From Desulfosporosinus sp. OT (GTDB taxonomy: Bacteria; Bacillota; Desulfitobacteriia; Desulfitobacteriales; Desulfitobacteriaceae): DNA of 64,000 bases. The translations under genes were made by a program, and so were the position numbers. How positions within the stretch are numbered: the first letter of the stretch is position 1; the number at the start of each line of letters is the position of its first letter. A model generated the notes under the pieces. That model was not told the DNA's origin, made no database searches, and saw only the letters and a program-made list of their open reading frames with translations. Shown piece by piece: positions 57,711 to 64,000 of the stretch. The stretch spans positions 1 to 64,000 of the forward strand of contig NZ_AGAF01000187.1 in NCBI RefSeq assembly GCF_000224515.1. The letters are read 5' to 3'.

Positions 57711-58701
57711 TATTTTAGTTACAGGCGGAGCAGGTTATATTGGCAGTCACACTGTTCGAGTGTTACGCGAAAAAGGAGCACAAGTTGTTGTCCTGGATAG
57801 CATAGTAACGGGGCATAGAAAAGCAGTCCCCGCAGAGGTTCCTTTCTATCAGGGGGATATCTGTGATGCAGAGTTGGTCAGGACTATTGTAGAATCCCAA
57901 GGGGTGGAGGCGGTGATTCACTTTGCGGCGCGCAGCTTGGTGGGTGAATCGATGACTAAGCCGGATCTTTACTTTTATGAAAATACGGCCAAAACCAATC
58001 TCTTTGTCGCCAATCTGCTGCAGTTAGGAGTTAATAAAATCGTCTTTTCTTCGACTGCGGCGGTATACGGGCTTCCTGAGACCATCCCCATTCCAGAGGA
58101 ATCACCGACAATGCCGATCAATCCCTATGGATTATCAAAACTGATGATTGAGGAGTCGTTTCGCTGGCTGGAAAAGGCCTACGGCCTAAAATGGGTTGTC
58201 TTACGTTACTTTAATGCAGCGGGGGCAGCGCTCGATGGGGTGATCGGTGAGGAGCATTTCCCAGAAACCCACTTGATTCCTTTAGTCTTAAAGACTGCGC
58301 TCGGGCAGCGAGAGGCCATTCAGGTCTTCGGGACGGATTACAACACTCCGGATGGGACTTGTATTCGGGATTACATTCATGTGTTAGATTTGGCAGAGGC
58401 ACATATCTTAGCTCTTAAAGCTCTGGATCAACAGCTGGAGAGTGGAATATTTAATGTTGGGACGGGTCAAGGGTTTTCGGTACGAGAGGTAATTAATATC
58501 GCGAAACGGGTCACAGGAATCGACATTCCGGTGGTTGAAGCAGCAAGACGTTCGGGAGATCCCGATGTGCTCGTTGCTAAGGTGGACAAAATAGAAAAGG
58601 CCTTCGGGTTGAAGGCCAAGTACAGTGATTTGGAAACAATTATTTCCTCCGCTTGGAAGTGGCATAAAAACAATCCAGAGGGGTATGAATCGATCAGTTG
58701 A
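57703..58701 (+). CDS. galE: UDP-glucose 4-epimerase
   Basis: Interconverts UDP-glucose and UDP-galactose, supplying UDP-galactose for polysaccharide. 332 aa, typical. It starts MSSILVTGGAGYIGSHTVRV, with STAAVYGLPE, the catalytic YxxxK motif YGLSKLMIEE, RYFNAAGAALDG and a C-terminal GTGQGFSVREV. AGGAGAAACC precedes the ATG and the gene overlaps the Rpn gene. Copies of its 3' end remain at 53795-53843 and 62080-62124. Confidence 0.96.
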   Translation: MSSILVTGGAGYIGSHTVRVLREKGAQVVVLDSIVTGHRKAVPAEVPFYQGDICDAELVRTIVESQGVEAVIHFAARSLVGESMTKPDLYFYENTAKTNLFVANLLQLGVNKIVFSSTAAVYGLPETIPIPEESPTMPINPYGLSKLMIEESFRWLEKAYGLKWVVLRYFNAAGAALDGVIGEEHFPETHLIPLVLKTALGQREAIQVFGTDYNTPDGTCIRDYIHVLDLAEAHILALKALDQQLESGIFNVGTGQGFSVREVINIAKRVTGIDIPVVEAARRSGDPDVLVAKVDKIEKAFGLKAKYSDLETIISSAWKWHKNNPEGYESIS

Positions 58702-58774
58702 ATATAGGCTTTTCTATGCGGCGGAAGGACTTTCATTGGTCACAGTTCCGTTGCGCTCAGTCAAAAGTAAACGG

Positions 58775-58820
58775 CAAGACGCCCCTTATCTCGAATTCCA
58801 GATAAGGGGCGTCTTGTTGC
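58775..58820 (+). terminator. Terminator after galE
   Basis: A perfect 17-bp stem, CAAGACGCCCCTTATCT with its complement (58775-58791 and 58800-58816), is followed by TTG. It lies 75 nt past the galE stop codon; a decayed REP-like sequence (GGAAGGACTTTCATTGGTCA) lies between. Confidence 0.8.
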
Positions 58821-58849
58821 ATACCTATGGAGATAGGGCCTTTTAAGAA

Positions 58850-60550
58850 TTAATCGATATATCGAATTGACATTTCTTCAGGTATTCTATAGCACTGCTT
58901 CATAAAATAAGGCATCCTATTCCAATTGCTTACATTGTAGCCATAGATAGTTCCCGGAGTTTTTTTAAGGATTAATTCATTTGGATTATGATTTAAATGA
59001 TATCGACTGATAGTGTCTAAGTTAAAATCCTGGGCATAGGATGCCTGTTTATAGCCATTATATTCGGTTCCCAAATTAAATAATCCTAACATGATTATAG
59101 TTATGACGACAAGATCTTTAAGAGTCCGCTGCTTATAATATCCAATTATCATAAATAAGGACACACCTATAATAACAAGGGCAAGTTGATAAATAGGGGG
59201 ATTATTGGCATGATCAATAAGGGGGTTGAGTGTTAATTTTCCCAAATGGGTTAGACTTAAAAGGATCACAATCATGGAAAGTAATAGAAATACTTTGTAC
59301 CGATAAAAGTTGATAAAGGAGTAAACTATAAAAATACTCATCAATAAGAGTGACGGGAACATGATTTTATAAGCTTCGGCAAACCTTGCATCAGCAACAA
59401 AGAGCATCAGTTGGGCACCTATAGCATTGATACTATTATAAAACAAGAATGGATAACGTTGGTTAATTAAAATCAGCAAGGCTATATAAACAATGCTAAT
59501 TAAATAAACAGCTGCAAAGACTATCAGACAAAGACTCAATAGTGTATTGGGAGTCCCCCCTGAAAATAAATGAATAGGATATTTCTTATACAGAACAACA
59601 TAGATGTAACCTAAAATACCTATGGTTAAAGCTGCGATAAGCAGACTATGCCATAAAAAGGCAATTTTCTTGAAATCTTGATTTCTAAAGCTATAAAGCC
59701 AAACTAGGCAACATAAGCAAATAATTAGTACGTAGCCTGAGGCAGGAATTGAAAAGATATTGGTTTTTAATAGTCCTGAGGCAACATCTTTCAAATTCAC
59801 GACGTGACCGGTCTGTCTTTCAAATAACATTCGTTTAATTGAGCCGTAGGTTACAATACTATACCCACCGAATAGAGCCAAATAGTAGGGAACTAGACTT
59901 TGTAAGATATTTTTCTTTCGAGAAATTTTAAAGTACGCCGGAATCAAAACCATATAGCCAATGCCCATCGCGCCAACTTGTTGCGTTGATGATCCAACCA
60001 AAAAAGCAAGCAATAGAATCCAATAATTCGTTTTAGGATTCGGCATTTTTACATAGTGATTATGAAGGGTGTATCCGTACAGTAGCACGAGGGCAGTTGG
60101 GTAAAGGTAATTGAAGGCGCAGGCCGCATAATATATTGTAGTATTGGCTATTTGTATAGGTAGGAAGATAAAAAAAAGACTTGAGCAAAGACTAGCAACC
60201 ACAATTTCATCCTTAATTCTAGAATTGTGATCTTCAGGATAAGAAGTACTAATTTTGGCAATTAGGATGGCTGTTAGCGTAATGACTAATGGGTTAAAAA
60301 GCCTAAAAACATAGATATTGTACTTCAAGATAACGAGCATCATGGTTCCGATCCAGACTCGGCCATTACCATTTAATTGGCCCAGCATAAAATTAGGTAG
60401 ATTGCTCAGACCATAGGATGCATCTCTACTGTAATATAGATCATCAGCGTAAAGGAAGATGTGCTGATGAATTAACAGCATAACTATCAGGAGTAAGCAA
60501 AACACTTGATATTTTTTGTTCCTTAATTTTCCCACTATGCCTTTAAACAC
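58850..60550 (-). CDS. Polytopic membrane protein, GtrII/DUF6056-like glucosyltransferase candidate
   Basis: 566-aa integral membrane protein with about 12-13 hydrophobic segments and a short periplasm-side acidic motif early on (HIFLYADDLYYSRDASYGLS, about residues 29-48) typical of GT-C-fold glycosyltransferases. Further stretches NGNGRVWIGTMMLVIL and YYAACAFNYLYPTALVLLYG match the GtrII/DUF6056-type layout. It starts at GTG 60550 after AAGGGTGA. It is divergent from gtrB-gtrA, which make and flip a lipid-linked sugar, so it is probably the enzyme that attaches that sugar to a surface polymer. Acceptor and sugar unknown. Confidence 0.8.
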   Translation of the reverse strand: MFKGIVGKLRNKKYQVFCLLLIVMLLIHQHIFLYADDLYYSRDASYGLSNLPNFMLGQLNGNGRVWIGTMMLVILKYNIYVFRLFNPLVITLTAILIAKISTSYPEDHNSRIKDEIVVASLCSSLFFIFLPIQIANTTIYYAACAFNYLYPTALVLLYGYTLHNHYVKMPNPKTNYWILLLAFLVGSSTQQVGAMGIGYMVLIPAYFKISRKKNILQSLVPYYLALFGGYSIVTYGSIKRMLFERQTGHVVNLKDVASGLLKTNIFSIPASGYVLIICLCCLVWLYSFRNQDFKKIAFLWHSLLIAALTIGILGYIYVVLYKKYPIHLFSGGTPNTLLSLCLIVFAAVYLISIVYIALLILINQRYPFLFYNSINAIGAQLMLFVADARFAEAYKIMFPSLLLMSIFIVYSFINFYRYKVFLLLSMIVILLSLTHLGKLTLNPLIDHANNPPIYQLALVIIGVSLFMIIGYYKQRTLKDLVVITIIMLGLFNLGTEYNGYKQASYAQDFNLDTISRYHLNHNPNELILKKTPGTIYGYNVSNWNRMPYFMKQCYRIPEEMSIRYID

Positions 60551-60741
60551 AAAATCACCCTTTATATATGGCCCGTTATTTTTTAATATTAAGCATATTT
60601 TTGGATATTTGTCAAATTAAGTAAAGATCCTGCAAATTGATCTTAAGTCAGAACATGAATTTTCAAGTGATTAAAAGAGTAATTAAATTAGGAATATGTT
60701 ATAATCTAATTAAACATTCCAATATCTGGGAGGAGTTTCTG

Positions 60742-61674
60742 TTGATTTCAGTTATCATGCCTGTCTATAATGAAGGAAATCAAATATATTCTAACGTCGT
60801 TAAGGTAATTTCTATCTTAGCACGAAATAAAACTGAACATCAAATTGTCCTGGTGAACGATGGCTCGTCAGATAATTCTTGGAGTGAGATGCAACGATTG
60901 AGCAGAGACTATGCCAATGTTTTGATCATTAAATTGAGTCGAAATTTTGGCAAAGAAGCGGCTATATGTGCTGGTTTGGAAAATTCATTAGGTGATGCCT
61001 GCTTAATACTTGATTCTGATTTACAGCACCCGCCCGAGATGATTCCCGAAATGATACGCCTTTGGCGCGACGAGTGCTATGATGTTGTTGAAGGCGTTAA
61101 ATCTCACAGAGGAAAAGAATCTCTAGCTGGAAAGTTTGCGGCATTAACGTTTTATAAGTTTTTTAGAAAGACAACAGGAATCAACTTGAACAGTGCATCG
61201 GACTTTAAACTCTTAGATCGCAAAGTAGTCGATTCCTGGAAGCAAATGAATGAATCTATTACATTCTTTAGAGGCATGTCTGCGTGGCTGGGCTTTAATC
61301 GAATTCAAGTACCTTTTAATGTTCAAGAACGAGTTAATGGGACCACGAAATGGTCGAAAGCCAATCTAATAAAACTTGCCATTCATTCAATTACCTCATT
61401 CTCTGCGCTGCCTCTTCATTTGGTAACTTGTTTAGGCACAGTTTTGCTTATTGTTGATGTTGTTTTAGTGACACAAACAATGTTTATGAAGTACACTGGT
61501 AAAGCATCGACTGGTTTTACGACGGTTATCATTCTTATTCTAGGGGTTGGCAGTCTCATCATGATTAGTTTGGGGATCATTGGTGTTTATCTTTCGAAAA
61601 TTTACGATGAAGTAAAGCACAGGCCCAGGTATTTAATTTCAACGATGTTAGGAAAAGAGCTTAATGATGAATAA
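60742..61674 (+). CDS. GtrB-like polyprenyl-phosphate glycosyltransferase
   Basis: 310-aa GT2 enzyme with two C-terminal transmembrane helices. It makes undecaprenyl-phosphate-linked sugar (often glucose) on the inner face. Signatures are ISVIMPVYNEGNQIYSNVVK, VLVNDGSSDNS, LSRNFGKEAAICAGLENSLG, ILDSDLQHPPEMIPEMIRLW and VEGVKSHRGKESLA, with RVNGTTKWSKANLIKLAIHS near the membrane. The start is TTG 60742 with GGGAGGAG upstream. It overlaps gtrA by 11 nt. Confidence 0.93.
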   Translation: MISVIMPVYNEGNQIYSNVVKVISILARNKTEHQIVLVNDGSSDNSWSEMQRLSRDYANVLIIKLSRNFGKEAAICAGLENSLGDACLILDSDLQHPPEMIPEMIRLWRDECYDVVEGVKSHRGKESLAGKFAALTFYKFFRKTTGINLNSASDFKLLDRKVVDSWKQMNESITFFRGMSAWLGFNRIQVPFNVQERVNGTTKWSKANLIKLAIHSITSFSALPLHLVTCLGTVLLIVDVVLVTQTMFMKYTGKASTGFTTVIILILGVGSLIMISLGIIGVYLSKIYDEVKHRPRYLISTMLGKELNDE

Positions 61675-62074
61675 AGAGCTGGATGATCCGGTTAATCTAA
61701 AAGAACACAATATACAAAGACAATTTACTAGGTACTTATTAGTTGGTATATCTTCTGCCACCATTGAACTTCTGATTTTTTACTTTTTGAGAATATTATC
61801 TCTTAATCTTACACTATCTAATATAATGGCTGTTATCATTGCCACACTGTTCAATTTTTTTGTAAATAGAGGTTGGTCATTTGCTACTAGTTCAAAATTA
61901 AATCGCAGTTCTATTTTATATCTTACTCTATTCCTTTTGAACCTGGCTTTCAGTACTAATGCGATCAGATTAATGGTTAGGTCGGGGTTCGTTGAAGTAT
62001 TTGCAAAGTTATTAACGATGGTTCTGATAACGATGTGGAATTTTGTTCTTTACCGTAAGATAATTTTTAAATAG
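61664..62074 (+). CDS. GtrA-family flippase
   Basis: 136-aa membrane protein with four hydrophobic helices that flips the lipid-linked sugar made by GtrB. The pattern QFTRYLLVGISSATIELLIF, NIMAVIIATLFNFFVNRGWS, LFLLNLAFSTNAI and TMVLITMWNFVLYRKIIFK is typical for GtrA. Two adjacent ATG codons (61664, 61667) may start it. Confidence 0.92.
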   Translation: MMNKELDDPVNLKEHNIQRQFTRYLLVGISSATIELLIFYFLRILSLNLTLSNIMAVIIATLFNFFVNRGWSFATSSKLNRSSILYLTLFLLNLAFSTNAIRLMVRSGFVEVFAKLLTMVLITMWNFVLYRKIIFK

Positions 62075-62079
62075 CCTAG

Positions 62080-62124
62080 TAGTGGCATAAAAACAATCCG
62101 GAGGGGTATAAATCTAAGAGCTGA
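62080..62124 (+). pseudogene. Copy of the galE 3' end
   Basis: AGTGGCATAAAAACAATCCG followed by GAGGGGTATAAATC repeats the last 14 codons of galE (58658-58691: WHKNNPEGYES) with three changes, ending in TGA. It directly follows gtrA, so the Gtr segment is flanked on both sides by the galE end. Confidence 0.85.
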
Positions 62125-62152
62125 TTGCTTCCCTTGCGCGAGGAGGTTAGAT

Positions 62153-62566
62153 TTGAATAGCGCGTTAAAAGTCATAACCGGCATTGTGAACTATTTCCAC
62201 GACAAATTAATCCTATCGACTCATTACATGGGTCTGAATCTTAGCGATAAACAGCTCCATTTCCTAGTCATAGGATTCTTGGGAATCGTTCTTTTTCTAC
62301 TTGTACACAAGTTATTCCAGTATCTTATCCGCTATAGCCTGACGGCGATCTCGTTTATTTATACATTTACGGTCCTCGTTGTTATTGTGTTTGCTATTGA
62401 GATTGAGCAGAAAATAACGGGTCGTGGCCATATGGAATTTCAAGATATTTTAGAGGGCCTCTGGGGTTTTCTGGTTGCGTTTTTAATTTACGTGGGCTGG
62501 GTAATTATTGTTTATTACTTAAAGAAGTTGTTGGCTCATCTGCGTGCTTCGCCGCGTAAGAAGTAG
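62153..62566 (+). CDS. Small membrane protein of unknown function
   Basis: 137-aa protein with three predicted membrane helices (about residues 33-55, 60-82 and 105-128: LHFLVIGFLGIVLFLLVHKL, TAISFIYTFTVLVVIVFAIE, LWGFLVAFLIYVGWVIIVYY). A conserved-looking acidic loop EIEQKITGRGHMEFQDILEG lies between helices two and three. It starts at TTG 62153 after GAGGAGG. It resembles small VanZ-like/phosphatidylglycerophosphatase-type membrane proteins in size only; no family is claimed. A fragment of it is at 56680-56716. Confidence 0.78.
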   Translation: MNSALKVITGIVNYFHDKLILSTHYMGLNLSDKQLHFLVIGFLGIVLFLLVHKLFQYLIRYSLTAISFIYTFTVLVVIVFAIEIEQKITGRGHMEFQDILEGLWGFLVAFLIYVGWVIIVYYLKKLLAHLRASPRKK

Positions 62567-62568
62567 GG

Positions 62569-62688
62569 TCAAGAACGTAGGGCGAAGAAAGCAATGGCAA
62601 TCAGTCCGATGATCAATGAACCAGTAATAATAAGGATGTCTTGACGTGTGGGTAAACGAGTGGACTTTTTGAATTGTTTCCATGGCAT
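62569..62688 (-). CDS. Single-helix small membrane protein
   Basis: 39-aa protein: MPWKQFKKSTRLPTRQ, then a membrane helix (DILIITGSLIIGLIAIAFFA) and the end LRS. A good AAGGAGTGAGATAGT site precedes the ATG at 62688, which supports translation. Convergent with the gene 62153 with only 2 nt between stop codons. Function unknown. Confidence 0.65.
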   Translation of the reverse strand: MPWKQFKKSTRLPTRQDILIITGSLIIGLIAIAFFALRS

Positions 62689-62855
62689 ACTATCTCACTC
62701 CTTACAGTTTATGGAATACAATATTCTTGGCCTGGTAAGGTTATTCCTGCCTGCTGTTCTGTCCGAATATTATAAATTTAACTTATTATGATACTTAGGT
62801 ATTACTATGAGCTTAGCAAATTGAACGAGCTTATCCCATTGAACTGAAACTTTAT

Positions 62856-62885
62856 TTGACAAATGAAGTCGCTAAATGCTAAAAT
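62856..62885 (+). promoter_or_regulatory. SigA-type promoter of the L21 operon
   Basis: TTGACA (62856-62861) and TAAAAT (62880-62885) are separated by 18 bp, a good vegetative promoter for rplU. Confidence 0.8.
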
Positions 62886-62892
62886 ATTTAAA

Positions 62893-62985
62893 TGTGGTGA
62901 CTTCTCACCGCAACCGCTCGAATCAGGTGTTCAACAGGTTTTTTGCTTTATAAAAAACCGACCTGCAATGGCGAGTCTAGGGCAT
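62893..62985 (+). ncRNA. Ribosomal protein L21 leader
   Basis: The 5' leader between the promoter and rplU contains TGGTGACTTCTCACCGCAAC, TCAGGTGTTCAACAGG and a hairpin CAGGTTTTTTGC/ATAAAAAACCGACCTG. This position and the short stem-loop series match the L21 leader element known upstream of rplU in Firmicutes, thought to mediate feedback by L21. It was recognised by position and structure; a covariance search was not possible. Confidence 0.7.
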
Positions 62986-63001
62986 GGGAGGTGTAATAAA
63001 A

Positions 63002-63313
63002 ATGTACGCAGTGATTGAAACCGGTGGTAAACAGTTCAAAGTTCAACAAGGTGACGTAGTTTACGTTGAAAAGTTGGACGCTAACGTCGGAGATGCCGTA
63101 ACGATTGATAAGGTTCTCCTCGTGGAAAATGACGGTGTGGTTAAAGTTGGAACCCCAGTTGTGGCTGGTGCTACAGCAGTGCTTAAAGTCATAGAGCACG
63201 GCAAAGGGGAGAAGGTTATTGTCTTCAAATTCAAGTCCAAAAAGAACTATCGACGCAAGCAAGGACATCGTCAACCCTACACAAAAGTTGTTGTCGAAGC
63301 GCTCCAAGCGTAA
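63002..63313 (+). CDS. rplU: 50S ribosomal protein L21
   Basis: 103-aa large-subunit protein: [35 protein letters not shown] and the basic C-terminus [23 protein letters not shown] 63002 follows GGAGGTGTAATAAAA; an ATG at 62984 lies before that ribosome site and is not used. First gene of the conserved rplU-prp-rpmA operon. Confidence 0.98.
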   Translation: MYAVIETGGKQFKVQQGDVVYVEKLDANVGDAVTIDKVLLVENDGVVKVGTPVVAGATAVLKVIEHGKGEKVIVFKFKSKKNYRRKQGHRQPYTKVVVEALQA

Positions 63314-63665
63314 GAAGCTAGATGGTATACGTTTCATAGTTTGGGCAGATGAACAAGGGCGGATTCGCGAATTCGAGCTGTCAGGACATGCCGGGTTTGC
63401 AGAAGAAGGCTCAGATATCGTCTGCGCGGGTGTTTCTGCTCTGAGCATTGCAACCGTCAATGGGTTGGAACATTTCTTGTCGGTAGCCCCGAGAGTTCAA
63501 GAGGAAGATGGACATCTCACCTGTGAACTTCTGGAGATTAAGGAGCAAGAACTGGAAAGCGCTCAGTGGATCTTGCAAACTATGACGTTAGGCATTGAAC
63601 AAATACAAATGACTTATGGTCAAGATTATATATTCATAGATCGAAGGAGGTGGACTCCATGCTAA
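63288..63665 (+). CDS. prp: Ribosomal-processing cysteine protease Prp
   Basis: Cleaves the N-terminal extension of L27 in Firmicutes. The protein of about 125 aa has [20 protein letters not shown] with the catalytic histidine and [20 protein letters not shown] with the catalytic cysteine. No ATG is in frame. TTG 63288 or 63291, inside the end of rplU, gives a basic extension before [10 protein letters not shown]; the start is therefore uncertain. It overlaps rpmA by 7 nt. The normal target site is present in L27, so the pair is complete. Confidence 0.93.
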   Translation: MLSKRSKRKKLDGIRFIVWADEQGRIREFELSGHAGFAEEGSDIVCAGVSALSIATVNGLEHFLSVAPRVQEEDGHLTCELLEIKEQELESAQWILQTMTLGIEQIQMTYGQDYIFIDRRRWTPC

Positions 63666-63964
63666 AAATGAACCTGCAACTTTTTGCCCATAAAAAGGGG
63701 GTTGGTAGCTCACGAAATGGTCGTGATAGCAACGCTCAACGTTTGGGTGTGAAACGTGGCGACGGCCAATTTGTAACCGCGGGTACGATTATCGTACGTC
63801 AACGCGGAACGAAGTTTCATCCCGCTAAAAACTGTGGTCTGGGTAAAGATGATACCTTATTTGCGCTGATTGATGGCTATGTGAAATTCGAGCATAAAGA
63901 TCGGACTCACAAACAAGTTAGTATTTATTCTGAGCGTACAACACCGGTGGCTGTAGCCCAATAA
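63659..63964 (+). CDS. rpmA: 50S ribosomal protein L27
   Basis: 101-aa protein with the Firmicutes-type N-terminal extension MLKMNLQLF directly before [15 protein letters not shown]; Prp cuts after the phenylalanine. The core ([39 protein letters not shown]) is standard. ATG 63659 follows AAGGAGG by 8 nt. Confidence 0.98.
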   Translation: MLKMNLQLFAHKKGVGSSRNGRDSNAQRLGVKRGDGQFVTAGTIIVRQRGTKFHPAKNCGLGKDDTLFALIDGYVKFEHKDRTHKQVSIYSERTTPVAVAQ

Positions 63965-63978
63965 GCTATTTCTGATTC

Positions 63979-64000
63979 ACCCCTGGGTTTTCCCAGGGGT
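63979..64000 (+). terminator. Hairpin after rpmA, cut by the window end
   Basis: ACCCCTGGG (63979-63987) pairs with CCCAGGGGT (63992-64000). The sequence ends here, so a T-run cannot be seen. Confidence 0.6.

Noticed and set aside
62290..62305. GTTCTTT in gene 62153 as a SinR site
   Set aside because: Single half-site inside a coding region without the inverted partner; expected by chance.
1..64000. CRISPR arrays, tRNA and rRNA genes
   Set aside because: No regularly spaced direct repeats of CRISPR type and no cloverleaf or rRNA segments were seen.

Overview
The window looks like the chromosome of a spore-forming, low-to-mid GC Clostridia (Bacillota), most like the Desulfitobacterium/Desulfosporosinus group (Peptococcaceae-like). 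This is inference from gene content: an RNase G gene at the left end and rplU-prp-rpmA (L21, L27 protease, L27) at the right end, CWB2-type surface proteins, an SLH/YcdB protein, SinR/SinI regulators and a Spo0E-like peptide. Rng and the L21/L27 operon are commonly close neighbours in this lineage. Here they are about 61 kb apart, and almost all the intervening DNA is accessory: surface polysaccharide genes, toxin-antitoxin (TA) modules, repeats and gene fossils.

Layout. 1-2.2 kb: a RelE/AbrB-type TA pair and a C-terminally short rng. 2.7-7.9 kb: two secreted CWB2 proteins. 8-11.2 kb: Wzz-like modulator, tyrosine kinase and PHP-type tyrosine phosphatase, which control polysaccharide export. 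11.4-37.9 kb: a large capsule/EPS locus. It holds a decayed and an intact manC (GDP-mannose), an initiating sugar-phosphate transferase, a dTDP-rhamnose set (rfbA, rfbB with a frameshift, rfbD, rfbC), Alg14/Alg13-like and other glycosyltransferases, four hexapeptide acyltransferases (two frameshifted in poly-G tracts), a polymerase, UDP-glucose dehydrogenase, a UDP-uronate epimerase, a PAPS-type sulfotransferase, a Wzx flippase, cysQ and a cysN-cysC fusion. Together these predict an acidic, rhamnose- and mannose-related, O-acylated and probably sulfated exopolysaccharide.

38.4-41.7 kb: a Spo0E-like small ORF, sinR (with a C10 tract between its two domains), sinI, a perfect SinR-type operator palindrome, and a second zinc-ribbon/Wzz/kinase operon. 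41.7-46.8 kb: a mosaic of fossils and TA modules bracketed by a 390-bp direct repeat. 47.2-49.6 kb: a YcdB/SLH protein. 50.2-53.8 kb: a TPR/CHAT caspase-like protease with a small partner gene. 54-58.7 kb: HicAB, an autoinducer-synthase-like GNAT protein, another TA pair, an Rpn-type nuclease and galE. 58.8-62.1 kb: a GtrA/GtrB/membrane-glycosyltransferase module bounded by copies of the galE 3' end. 62.1-64 kb: two small membrane proteins and the L21/L27 operon.

The most interesting signals are (i) long homopolymer tracts in four genes of the EPS locus, two poly-G tracts out of frame in acyltransferase genes and one in frame in the biofilm regulator sinR, which together suggest phase-variable polysaccharide production; (ii) a sulfation module whose CysN GTPase has lost key switch residues and which has no cysD beside it; (iii) the CHAT protease pair; and (iv) families of small palindromic repeats and gene fossils that record repeated recombination. 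Nothing could be searched or aligned here. Families were recognised by eye from motifs.
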